A stretch of DNA of 64,000 bases, from assembly GCF_001042985.1 (NCBI RefSeq), contig NZ_JYKY01000011.1, positions 62,001-126,000 of the forward strand, given 5' to 3'. Under the pieces are notes generated by a model that made no database searches, had not been told where the DNA came from, and worked only from the letters and a program-made list of their open reading frames with translations. The translations under genes and the position numbers were made by a program. This DNA is from Pseudomonas lundensis (GTDB taxonomy: Bacteria > Pseudomonadota > Gammaproteobacteria > Pseudomonadales > Pseudomonadaceae). Of this stretch, positions 19,214-27,241 are shown in pieces. The first letter of the stretch is position 1; every line of letters starts with the position of its first letter.

Positions 19214-20208
19214 GCAAGCCGATGCACAGCACGCCCCAGCAGATCGATGAACAAGCGGCCGAATGGATGATTCGCTTGCATGAAGGGGATTTGTCTGACG
19301 AGTTGAGGCTCGCCTTTGAGCACTGGAAGCGTCAAAGCCCGCAACACGGCGCAGCGGCCGAGCGCATGCAGGAGGTCATTTCACAGCTGCAGTCATTACG
19401 CACTCAGGCTGCGCCAGCCAAAGCGGCGCTGAACGCAGCATTCCCCTCGCCGCGCAAAACATCCACACGCAAACCGATCGTTCGGGCCTTGGTCCTGGCG
19501 GGTTGCCTGATTATTCCGGCCACTGTGTTACTGCGCAGCCAGTACCCCGCGCGCTGGCTGGCCGATACCCACACAGCGCCCGCCGAATGGAAAACACTGC
19601 ACCTGCCGGACGAGTCATCCCTGACCCTCAGCGGCGCCAGCGCCGTGAATGTGTATTTCGATAAGCAGCAGCGACGAATCGAACTGCTGCAAGGCGAGAT
19701 ACTGGTGGACGTGGCCCATGACGCCACACGCCCGTTTGTGGTGCAGACCGCCCAGGGCACCCTGCGCGCACTGGGGACACGCTTCGTGGTCAAGCGCACG
19801 GGGGACACGACGATCCTGACCATGTTGCAATCGCGCGTCGCGGCGCACAGTGAAAACCGGCAACACGCGCTGGAGGTGGATGCGGGTGAACAGGCACTGA
19901 TTGAGACTGACGCCATCCGCAGGCTGGGCCACATTGATCCGCAGCGAATCGATCATGCCTGGAAACGCCATCAGCTGGTGGTTCAGGACCTGCCGTTGAG
20001 TGACGTGCTTGAAGAGATTGCCCGCCAGCGATACGGCCTTTTGACATTCGACCGCGCGGCGCTGGCGGACCTGCGGGTGTCGGCCGTTTTACCGATGGAC
20101 GATCCGGAGCGCGCATTGAACCTGATAGCTGAAACACTGCCGATCAGCGTCCGTCACTTCACGGCATGGCTGATACGCGTGGACCGTGACACGCAGACTA
20201 AAAAATAA
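19210..20208 (+). CDS. FecR-like transmembrane sigma regulator
   Basis: A 332-residue protein: an N-terminal cytoplasmic DUF4880 segment (AAEWMIRLHEGDLSDELRLAFEHWK), one transmembrane helix near residues 95-112 (VRALVLAGCLIIPATVLL), then a periplasmic FecR domain (SLTLSGASAVNVYF, RPFVVQTAQGTLRALGTRF) and a C-terminal STN-like part that would meet the receptor's signalling domain. It should hold or activate the sigma factor depending on receptor occupancy. The start overlaps the sigma gene stop, so the pair is coupled. Confidence 0.9.
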   Translation: MSKPMHSTPQQIDEQAAEWMIRLHEGDLSDELRLAFEHWKRQSPQHGAAAERMQEVISQLQSLRTQAAPAKAALNAAFPSPRKTSTRKPIVRALVLAGCLIIPATVLLRSQYPARWLADTHTAPAEWKTLHLPDESSLTLSGASAVNVYFDKQQRRIELLQGEILVDVAHDATRPFVVQTAQGTLRALGTRFVVKRTGDTTILTMLQSRVAAHSENRQHALEVDAGEQALIETDAIRRLGHIDPQRIDHAWKRHQLVVQDLPLSDVLEEIARQRYGLLTFDRAALADLRVSAVLPMDDPERALNLIAETLPISVRHFTAWLIRVDRDTQTKK

Positions 20209-20220
20209 TGATTCGCATTG
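20207..20220 (+). promoter_or_regulatory. AT-rich Fur/ECF-promoter-like motif before the receptor gene
   Basis: AATGATTCGCATTG overlaps the FecR stop and lies about 65 bases upstream of the receptor ATG. It resembles half Fur boxes seen at iron-uptake promoters. The ECF promoter itself cannot be fixed by eye. Confidence 0.3.
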
Positions 20221-20283
20221 CTTCCGCTTTTTAAAGGTCGCTCGTCAAGGTAGGTACATAGACTCTAAAGGACTGCGCCTACC

Positions 20284-22725
20284 ATGCTGACTTCACCCAA
20301 AACCCGCGACCGCTTGCGTGCGAAGGCTTATGCACCGCTGTCACTGGCCATCCATTTGGTGGTGGCCTGTACCGCCGCAATGCTGGTCAGCACCGCTGCG
20401 CAGGCGCAAAGCAGTGCCTCGGTGCAGGTCTACAACATTCCTGCCGGGCCGCTGGGCGATGCATTGAACCGCTTCGCTCAACAAGCCGGGGTCGCGATTG
20501 CGTTCCAGCCCCGTGACGTTGACGGCGCGACAACTCAAGGCTTACAGGGCAGCTACAGCGAGATGGACGGTTTCGACACGCTGCTGCGCGGCAGCGGGTT
20601 CAGCGTGGTCAAAGGCCAGAACGGCTATTTGCTGCAAGCCACTCCCCAACCAGGCGGCGCTCTGGAACTGGGCGCCACCGAGGTCAGCGCCAACCAGCTC
20701 GGCACCATCACCGAAGGGACTGGCTCCTACACGCCCGGAAGCATCGCCACAGCCACACGCATGGTGCTCACACCCCGCCAACCCCCACAGTCGATCTCCG
20801 TCGTGACCCGACAGGCGATGGATGATTTCGGTCTGAACTCGATCGACGACGTCATGCGCCACACGCCCGGCATCACCGTGGCCACCTATGACAGCGACCG
20901 CACCAGTTACTACTCGCGCGGCTTTGCCATTAAAAACTTCCAGTACGACGGCATTCCCATCTTGCAGGACCCGCAGTACTCGGCGGGTCACACACTCACC
21001 GATACGGCGATCTATGACCGCGTCGAGATACTCAAAGGCGCCACCGGGCTGCTCACTGGCGCTGGCGGGCCGGGCGGGACCATCAACATGGTGCGCAAAA
21101 AGCCTACCCGTGACTTCAAGGCCCACATCGATCTGGGCGCCGGATCATGGGACAACTACCGCTCGGAAGTGGACGTCAGCGGCCCCCTGAGCGACAGCGG
21201 CCATGTACGAGGCCGGGCGGTCGCGGCTTATCAGGACAAGCACTCATTCATGGACCATTACAAGCGCGACAGCGAGGTGTACTACGGCATTCTTGAGGTC
21301 GACTTAACCCCGGACACCTTGCTCACCCTGGGGGCCGACTATCAGGACAACCACCCCACCGGCTCGAGCTGGTCGGGCAGTGCATCGCTGTTCAACTCTG
21401 CGGGCGATCGGATCGATAACCCACGTTCGTTCAACAATGGCGCGAAATGGAGCAGTTGGGAGCAATACACCCGGACTGTCTTCGCCACGCTGGAGCATGA
21501 CTTCGCCAATGGCTGGGTGACCAAAGGTCAGTACAACCATCAGATCAATGGCTACGACGCCCCGCTGGGAGCACTGCTTGATCCGGATGTGAACACCGGC
21601 AAGGCAAAAATCCTGGCGCGCAAATACACCGGCGAGTACGTCAGTGATAGCGCAGACCTTTACGCTACGGGGCCTTTCAGCCTGCTGGGCCGCGAACATC
21701 AACTGGTCGTCGGCGGCTCGGTTTCTCGCTCTCACTGGACGGGCAAGGACTACACGAACGCGCTCATGGTCAATAACGCCTATGACTATTACCACTGGGA
21801 CGGCGACGCACCGGAACCCGACTGGGGCAATGTCACCTCCAAAAACGATGAAATCACACGCCAGACCGGCACTTATGTGACGGGGCGTTTCAGCCTGACC
21901 GATGACTTGACCCTCATGTTGGGCACCCGCGTTGCCAACTACTCGCTAACAGGCACCAGCCAGGCCAAGGACACCGGCAAAGTACTGCCTTACGCAGGCC
22001 TGATCTACGACATCAACGACTCTGTTTCGGCCTATGCCAGCTACACCGAAATATTCTTGCCCCAGTCTTACTACCGCAATCGCGACAACAAAATGCTTGA
22101 GCCAGACGAAGGCAGCAACTATGAGATCGGCCTGAAAGGCGAATTCTTCGACGGGCAATTGAACTCAAGCCTGGCGTACTTTGAAGTGCATCAAGATAAC
22201 CGGCCCGAAGCGGACACCGCCTACAACGCCCACCCGACCAACCCTGACATTGACTACGCCTACAAAGGCATCAAGGCCACCACAAAAGGCTACGAGGCGG
22301 AAATATCGGGTGAAGTGATGCCAGGTTGGCAGTTACAGGCAGGCTACACGCACAAAGTCAGCCGCGATCAGAGCGGAAAGAAAGTGTCGACCTGGGAACC
22401 GGAAGATCAAATCAACCTGTACACCCGCTATAAATTGAGTGGCAACCTCGACAAATTGACCGTGGGCGGCGGCGTTCGCTGGCAAGGCACAGGCTGGCAA
22501 GTGCTGACCAACTACAACAAAGGCGGCGCGCAGGAGAAGTTTTCGCAAGACGCGTACTGGCTTGTCGATGTGATGGCCAAGTATCAGCTGACGGAGCATG
22601 TGTCAGCCACGGTGAACCTGAACAACGTCTTCGACAAATCGTATTACACCAACATCGGGTTTTATAACTCATCGTATTACGGCGATCCGCGCAATGTCAT
22701 GGTGACAACGCGCTGGGACTTTTAA
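20284..22725 (+). CDS. TonB-dependent siderophore receptor with signalling domain
   Basis: An 813-residue outer-membrane receptor. A signal peptide ends near ...STAAQA (about residue 40). An STN signalling domain follows (SVQVYNIPAGPLGDALNRFA, residues about 44-115), then a plug (PRQPPQSISVVTRQAMDD, YSRGFAIKNFQYDGIP, VEILKGATGLLTGAGGPGGTIN) and a beta-barrel ending in an aromatic (TTRWDF). The layout and the upstream ECF/FecR genes mark it as a transducing receptor of the FpvA/FoxA/FecA group that imports a ferri-siderophore and signals its presence. No siderophore synthesis genes are near, so a foreign siderophore is possible. Confidence 0.92.
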   Translation: MLTSPKTRDRLRAKAYAPLSLAIHLVVACTAAMLVSTAAQAQSSASVQVYNIPAGPLGDALNRFAQQAGVAIAFQPRDVDGATTQGLQGSYSEMDGFDTLLRGSGFSVVKGQNGYLLQATPQPGGALELGATEVSANQLGTITEGTGSYTPGSIATATRMVLTPRQPPQSISVVTRQAMDDFGLNSIDDVMRHTPGITVATYDSDRTSYYSRGFAIKNFQYDGIPILQDPQYSAGHTLTDTAIYDRVEILKGATGLLTGAGGPGGTINMVRKKPTRDFKAHIDLGAGSWDNYRSEVDVSGPLSDSGHVRGRAVAAYQDKHSFMDHYKRDSEVYYGILEVDLTPDTLLTLGADYQDNHPTGSSWSGSASLFNSAGDRIDNPRSFNNGAKWSSWEQYTRTVFATLEHDFANGWVTKGQYNHQINGYDAPLGALLDPDVNTGKAKILARKYTGEYVSDSADLYATGPFSLLGREHQLVVGGSVSRSHWTGKDYTNALMVNNAYDYYHWDGDAPEPDWGNVTSKNDEITRQTGTYVTGRFSLTDDLTLMLGTRVANYSLTGTSQAKDTGKVLPYAGLIYDINDSVSAYASYTEIFLPQSYYRNRDNKMLEPDEGSNYEIGLKGEFFDGQLNSSLAYFEVHQDNRPEADTAYNAHPTNPDIDYAYKGIKATTKGYEAEISGEVMPGWQLQAGYTHKVSRDQSGKKVSTWEPEDQINLYTRYKLSGNLDKLTVGGGVRWQGTGWQVLTNYNKGGAQEKFSQDAYWLVDVMAKYQLTEHVSATVNLNNVFDKSYYTNIGFYNSSYYGDPRNVMVTTRWDF

Positions 22726-22914
22726 CGTCACAATCGTCGCCTGTGGCCACTTATCGGGACGCGAGCGCCTGCCAAGCTTTTATTGGTTTGAGTTTGCGGC
22801 GCAAGGATGAGGGTGGTCACAGACCTGGCGACGGCTTCACCGCCGCACCCGGCCTCGACTGCTGCCGTTGCCGTAGCCCTAGCCGGGAAAACCTTACACA
22901 AAACACACGCGCAC

Positions 22915-22939
22915 AAAAAAGCCTGAACGTGGCAGGCTT
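22915..22939 (-). terminator. terminator of the first tRNA-Val/Asp unit
   Basis: On the minus strand AAGCCTG/CAGGCTT forms a 7-bp stem with a seven-base loop followed by a T-run (TTTTTT). It lies 42 bases past the 3' end of tRNA-Asp. Confidence 0.75.
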
Positions 22940-22980
22940 CTTGTGGATCACAAGCATTCAAGGGGCTTGTGTTCCGAATA

Positions 22981-23057
22981 TGGCGCAGCGGACGGGACTC
23001 GAACCCGCGACCCCCGGCGTGACAGGCCGGTATTCTAACCGACTGAACTACCGCTGC
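22981..23057 (-). tRNA. tRNA-Asp (GTC), copy 1
   Basis: A 77-nt cloverleaf on the minus strand. The acceptor arms are GCAGCGG/CCGCTGC, the anticodon loop reads CCTGTCACG with anticodon GTC, the T-loop is TTCGAGT, and CCA is encoded at the 3' end (TGG at 22981-22983 on the plus strand). Confidence 0.97.
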
Positions 23058-23076
23058 GCGTAACATTGAAAGCGAA

Positions 23077-23152
23077 TGGTGGGTGATGACGGGATCGAAC
23101 CGCCGACCCTCTGCTTGTAAGGCAGATGCTCTCCCAGCTGAGCTAATCACCC
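23077..23152 (-). tRNA. tRNA-Val (TAC), copy 1
   Basis: A 76-nt cloverleaf on the minus strand starting GGGTGATTAGCTCAGC. The anticodon loop reads CCTTACAAG with anticodon TAC, the T-loop is TTCGATC, and the CCA is encoded. It lies 19 bases upstream of tRNA-Asp in the same transcript. Confidence 0.97.
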
Positions 23153-23303
23153 TTGCTTCACTCTCGTTGCGGGGCGCATTCTCTCACACTTATTGTGTAA
23201 TTGGTTGTTTTTATTCAGTTTTTTTTAAAAACTGTCAAAAACGACCTTTTCCAGCGCCCTGCTCTTGGATTCCTCAGCAAGCTGTTGAATCTAAGCCTTT
23301 CAA

Positions 23304-23329
23304 GAAAAACCCCGCGTTGAGCGGGGCTT
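23304..23329 (-). terminator. terminator of the second tRNA-Val/Asp unit
   Basis: On the minus strand GCCCCGC/GCGGGG forms a short-loop stem (loop TCAAC) followed by TTTTT. It lies between the two tRNA units, so the downstream unit probably has its own promoter in 23153-23300. Confidence 0.75.
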
Positions 23330-23369
23330 CCCCAGATCACAAGCGTTCAAGGGGCTTGTGATCAAAATA

Positions 23370-23446
23370 TGGCGCAGCGGACGGGACTCGAACCCGCGAC
23401 CCCCGGCGTGACAGGCCGGTATTCTAACCGACTGAACTACCGCTGC
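23370..23446 (-). tRNA. tRNA-Asp (GTC), copy 2
   Basis: Identical in sequence to the copy at 22981-23057, with anticodon GTC and an encoded CCA. Confidence 0.97.
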
Positions 23447-23465
23447 GCGTAACACTGCAAGTGAA

Positions 23466-23541
23466 TGGTGGGTGATGACGGGATCGAACCGCCGACCCTC
23501 TGCTTGTAAGGCAGATGCTCTCCCAGCTGAGCTAATCACCC
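23466..23541 (-). tRNA. tRNA-Val (TAC), copy 2
   Basis: Identical in sequence to the copy at 23077-23152, with anticodon TAC and an encoded CCA. This is the promoter-proximal gene of the array. Confidence 0.97.
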
Positions 23542-23701
23542 TTTCACTCTCGGTGTGGCGCGCATTCTACGGAGCGACCTGACGTCTGGCAAGCACTTTT
23601 TAAAATAATTTTCTTATGCACGACAAAGGCTTAGCGCAGGGTTGGCCTATGCGCCCATGAGGCGAATAATGCCGTCTTTGTATAAAGGAGTGATTCACCC
23701 C

Positions 23702-24625
23702 ATGTGGTTCAAAAACCTGCTTATCTATCGCCTGACCCAAGATCTGCCTTTTGATGCGCAGGTGCTGGAAACTGCACTGGCCACCAAACTGGCCCGCGCC
23801 TGTTCAAGTCAGGAATTAGCCACTTACGGTTTCGTCGCCCCTTTCGGCAAAGGCGAAGACGCTCCCCTGGTTCACGTCAGCCAGGACTTCCTGCTGATCG
23901 CCGCCCGCAAAGAAGAACGCATCCTGCCCGGCAGCGTGGTGCGTGACGCACTCAAGGAAAAGGTCGAAGAGATCGAAGCCGAGCAAATGCGCAAGGTCTA
24001 CAAAAAGGAACGCGACCAGCTCAAGGATGAAATCATCCAGGCCTTCTTGCCCCGTGCCTTTATTCGTCGCTCGGCCACCTTCGCCGCCCTCGCACCTAAA
24101 CAGGGTCTGATTCTGGTTAACGCCTCCAGCCCGAAACGCGCTGAAGACCTGCTCTCCACCTTGCGTGAAGTGGTGGGTTCGCTGCCGGTGCGTCCATTGG
24201 CTGTCAAAGTGGCGCCAAGCGCAACCATGACCGAATGGGTCAAGACTCAAAAAGCCGCCGAGAACTTCTTTGTCCTCGACGAATGCGAGCTGCGCGACAC
24301 CCATGAAGACGGTGGCATCATTCGCTGCAAGCGTCAGGATCTGACCAGCGACGAAATCCAGTTGCACCTGAGCACCGGCAAAGTCGTGACTCAGCTGTCA
24401 CTGGCCTGGCAGGACAAACTGTCGTTCGTGCTGGACGACAAACTGGTGGTCAAACGCTTGAAGTTTGAAGACCTGCTGCAAGACGAAGCCGAACAGAACG
24501 GCGGTGATGACGATCTGGGCCAACAGGACGCCAGCTTTACCCTGATGATGCTGACGTTCGGCGAATTCTTGCCGCAGTTGTTTGAAGCGCTGGGCGGTGA
24601 AGAAATCCCTCAAGGCATCGAATAA
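23702..24625 (+). CDS. rdgC: recombination-associated protein RdgC
   Basis: A 307-residue DNA-binding protein that forms a ring around duplex DNA and modulates RecA-promoted recombination (family knowledge). The sequence opens with the typical [18 protein letters not shown] and contains [23 protein letters not shown] and [19 protein letters not shown] segments. I chose ATG 23702, preceded by AAAGGAG, over an upstream ATG that would add 20 unrelated residues. It is a single gene between the tRNA array and the guanidinium exporter. Confidence 0.95.
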   Translation: MWFKNLLIYRLTQDLPFDAQVLETALATKLARACSSQELATYGFVAPFGKGEDAPLVHVSQDFLLIAARKEERILPGSVVRDALKEKVEEIEAEQMRKVYKKERDQLKDEIIQAFLPRAFIRRSATFAALAPKQGLILVNASSPKRAEDLLSTLREVVGSLPVRPLAVKVAPSATMTEWVKTQKAAENFFVLDECELRDTHEDGGIIRCKRQDLTSDEIQLHLSTGKVVTQLSLAWQDKLSFVLDDKLVVKRLKFEDLLQDEAEQNGGDDDLGQQDASFTLMMLTFGEFLPQLFEALGGEEIPQGIE

Positions 24626-24767
24626 CGCCTGTTCAGGAAGCACGCCTGACCGGTGATGCACGATCACCGGTCGGCTGCATCCTATATAGAAAGCGCGTTA
24701 ATAAAACTACGCTTCTGAAAATTCAGAGTTGCCTGTCAGATTATTCATGGGCAATATACTGCGCACA

Positions 24768-24816
24768 GCGAGGACGACCTCGCGACTCATCGAGTGATTT
24801 TCTGGGGACGACCCCA
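24768..24816 (+). ncRNA. guanidine-II (mini-ykkC) riboswitch
   Basis: Two short hairpins each carry an ACGA tetraloop: GCGAGG-ACGA-CCTCGC at 24768-24783 and TGGGG-ACGA-CCCCA at 24803-24816, joined by 19 bases. Paired ACGR-loop hairpins are the definition of the guanidine-II class. It ends seven bases before the GGAGG ribosome site of the sugE gene, and a 14-bp palindrome CCATCAATTGATGG (24814-24827) overlaps the second stem and reaches the ribosome site. Translational control by guanidinium is expected; the switching mechanism is inference. Confidence 0.9.
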
Positions 24817-24835
24817 TCAATTGATGGAGGTAAGC

Positions 24836-25150
24836 ATGTCCTGGATTATTCTGTTTTTCGCCGGCCTGTTTGAAGTCGGCTGGGCTGTAGGCCTGAAATA
24901 CACTGACGGCTTCAGCCGCCCCCTCCCCACCGCATTGACCATCGCCGCCATGGCGGTAAGCCTCGGCTTGCTGGGCCTTGCGATGAAGGAACTGCCATTG
25001 GGCACGGCCTACGCCATCTGGACAGGCGTGGGGGCAGTGGGCACGGTCATCGCCGGGATCATCCTGTTTGGCGAATCCATGGCCTTGTTCCGCTTGGCCA
25101 GCGTGGCGCTGATCATTGCCGGCCTGGTTGGCCTGAAAATCAGCGCCTGA
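24836..25150 (+). CDS. sugE: guanidinium exporter, SMR family (Gdx/SugE)
   Basis: A 104-residue four-helix small-multidrug-resistance protein of the inner membrane. The membrane-embedded Glu13 ([16 protein letters not shown]) needed for proton-coupled exchange is present. The GFSRPLPT and [18 protein letters not shown] segments match the SugE/Gdx branch, whose substrate is guanidinium, rather than EmrE. I chose ATG 24836, six bases after GGAGG (in GATGGAGGTAAGC), rejecting an in-frame upstream ATG. The guanidine-II riboswitch directly upstream strongly supports the substrate. Confidence 0.95.
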   Translation: MSWIILFFAGLFEVGWAVGLKYTDGFSRPLPTALTIAAMAVSLGLLGLAMKELPLGTAYAIWTGVGAVGTVIAGIILFGESMALFRLASVALIIAGLVGLKISA

Positions 25151-25231
25151 ACCCTCACTCGCCAGCGACTACAGCCCCACCCACTCTGTAGTCGCTGGCC
25201 AGGCCGCGCCACCCCCGTGCCAACAATGGCT

Positions 25232-27109
25232 CTAGAGTGTCTGCCCGCGTAGCGCCGTCACCTGCTCGCGCAGCCTTTTTTGCGTCGCTTCACTCGCCGC
25301 TATCGGCTCGCCAGCTACCAGCGTTACTCGCGACCACAGCCTGCGCAAGAACCCCTTATTGGGATCGCGACTAAAGAAGCTCCCCCATAGCCCTTGCAAC
25401 GCCATCGGAATGACCGGCACCGGCGTTTGTTCCAGAATCCGTGTGACGCCTGCCTTGAACTCATTGATCTGGCCATCGGTGGTGAGCTTACCCTCCGGAA
25501 AGATGCACACCAGCTCGCCGTCGTTCAGGTATTCGGCAATTTTCTTGAACGCCCGCTCGTAGATCGCTTCATCTTCAGCGCGCCCGGCGATAGGAATCGT
25601 CCCTGCTGTGCGAAAGATGAAGTTGAGCACCGGCAAATTGTAGATTTTGTAATACATCACAAACCGAATCGGCCGACGCACTGCTCCACCAATCAGCAAT
25701 GCATCCACAAAAGACACGTGATTGCACACCAGCAAAGCCGCGCCCTCATCCGGGATCGCTTGCAGGTTTTTATGTTGCACCCGATACATGGAATGGCTCA
25801 GCAGCCAGATCATGAAGCGCATGCTGAATTCGGGAACAATCTTGAAGATGTAGGTATTGACCGCGATGTTCAGCAGTGAAACCACGAGGAACAGCTCAGG
25901 AATCGTCAGATTCGCCACGCTGAGCAACAGGATGGTGACGAGGGCCGAGACCACCATAAACAGCGCATTCAAGATGTTGTTGGCCGCAATCACCCGCGCA
26001 CGCTCGTTTTCTGCGGTGCGCGACTGGATCAAGGCATACAGCGGCACAATGTAAAAACCGCCAAACACGCCCAGACCAAGAATATCGAACAGCACCCACC
26101 ACGCCTGGCTGAACCCCAATACGGCCAGCCAGTCGTTAGGTTGAAGGGTCGACGGCATCTGCCCGGAATGCCACCACAGCAACAGGCCGAACACGGTCAA
26201 GCCGAATGAGCCAAAGGGTACCAGGCCGATTTCGACTTTGTGACCCGACAGCTTTTCGCACAGCATCGACCCCAACGCGATGCCCACCGAAAACACTGTC
26301 AGGATCAACGTCACCACGGTCTCATCGCCATACAGCCACTCTTTGGCGTAGGCCGGAATTTGTGTCAGGTAAATCGCACCGACAAACCAGAACCACGAAT
26401 TGCCCACGACGGAACGCGACACTGCTGGCGTCTGGTTCAGGCCCATTTTCAAGGTGGCCCAGGACTCGCTGAAGATGTTCCAGTTCAGCCGTAATTCAGG
26501 CGTATCGGCCGGTGCGCTGGGGATCGCCCGGCTGGCCAGATACCCCAGGGCCGCCACGGAAACGATCACCACCGACACCACCCCTGCGTAATTGCTCGAA
26601 GACAGCATGATTCCCGCGCCGATCGTACCGGCCAGAATCGACAGGAAAGTCCCCATTTCTACCAGACCGTTACCCCCGACCAGCTCATCCTCATGCAATG
26701 TTTGCGGCAGGATTGAGTATTTGACCGGTCCGAACAACGCCGAATGGGTGCCCATCGCAAACAGCGCGACCAGCATCAACGCCAAGTGATCGAACGCAAA
26801 CCCCGCCGCTCCGACCAGCATGATCGCGATTTCACCGAGCTTGATCAGACGGATCAGGCGATCCTTGTCGTACTTCTCGCCAAACTGGCCCGCCAGGGCT
26901 GAAAACAGAAAGAACGGCACGATAAACAGCAGCGCACACAGATTGACCCAAATCCCTCGGTCCCCCTCGATGGCGAGCTTATAAAGGATGGCAAGAATCA
27001 ACGATTGTTTGAACAGGTTGTCGTTTAGCGCGCCCAGCGACTGGGTCACAAAGAAGGGCAGGAAGCGGCGCTTCCTTAGCAAGCTGAACTGCGAGGGGTG
27101 ACTCATCAT
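25232..27109 (-). CDS. lysophospholipid flippase-acyltransferase fusion (LplT/PlsC)
   Basis: A protein of about 625 residues. The N-terminal two thirds (to about residue 420) is an MFS transporter of the LplT type with about 12 helices, beginning LRKRRFLPFFVTQSLGALNDN. The C-terminal third is a PlsC acyltransferase with NHVSFVDALL (H-x4-D) and FPEGKLTTDG. It probably moves lysophospholipids inward across the inner membrane and reacylates them. The third module of such fusions, an AMP-binding acyl-ACP synthetase, is absent, so the acyl donor must come from elsewhere. ATG 27109 is chosen with GAGA before it; TTG 27121 and ATG 27106 are alternatives. Confidence 0.85.
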   Translation of the reverse strand: MMSHPSQFSLLRKRRFLPFFVTQSLGALNDNLFKQSLILAILYKLAIEGDRGIWVNLCALLFIVPFFLFSALAGQFGEKYDKDRLIRLIKLGEIAIMLVGAAGFAFDHLALMLVALFAMGTHSALFGPVKYSILPQTLHEDELVGGNGLVEMGTFLSILAGTIGAGIMLSSSNYAGVVSVVIVSVAALGYLASRAIPSAPADTPELRLNWNIFSESWATLKMGLNQTPAVSRSVVGNSWFWFVGAIYLTQIPAYAKEWLYGDETVVTLILTVFSVGIALGSMLCEKLSGHKVEIGLVPFGSFGLTVFGLLLWWHSGQMPSTLQPNDWLAVLGFSQAWWVLFDILGLGVFGGFYIVPLYALIQSRTAENERARVIAANNILNALFMVVSALVTILLLSVANLTIPELFLVVSLLNIAVNTYIFKIVPEFSMRFMIWLLSHSMYRVQHKNLQAIPDEGAALLVCNHVSFVDALLIGGAVRRPIRFVMYYKIYNLPVLNFIFRTAGTIPIAGRAEDEAIYERAFKKIAEYLNDGELVCIFPEGKLTTDGQINEFKAGVTRILEQTPVPVIPMALQGLWGSFFSRDPNKGFLRRLWSRVTLVAGEPIAASEATQKRLREQVTALRGQTL

Positions 27110-27241
27110 CCATGTTCTCAAGTTGCGCCAGAGGCTTTCTCATTGGAGGGCTGTTGTAACACCCGAGACACAACCTTGCCTCAGGTTATGTAACGGATGC
27201 CACCAGTCTCAGCGCATTCGTACAAAACCCGAGGCAAACTC

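Larger units (their letters stand above)
22946..23541 (-). repeat. tandem duplication of a tRNA-Val/tRNA-Asp unit
   Basis: The block 22946-23152 recurs at 23335-23541 with a constant offset of 389 bases. Each copy holds tRNA-Val then tRNA-Asp (minus strand), the same 19-base spacer length, and a downstream hairpin (GATCACAAGC/GCTTGTGATC, perfect in the 23335-23363 copy and one mismatch in the 22946-22974 copy). Each unit ends with its own, different terminator. Confidence 0.85.

Noticed and set aside
22946..23541. Repeat array here as a CRISPR or mobile-element end
   Set aside because: The repeats are complete tRNA genes with encoded CCA, not short spacer-separated repeats, and there is no integrase or target-site duplication.
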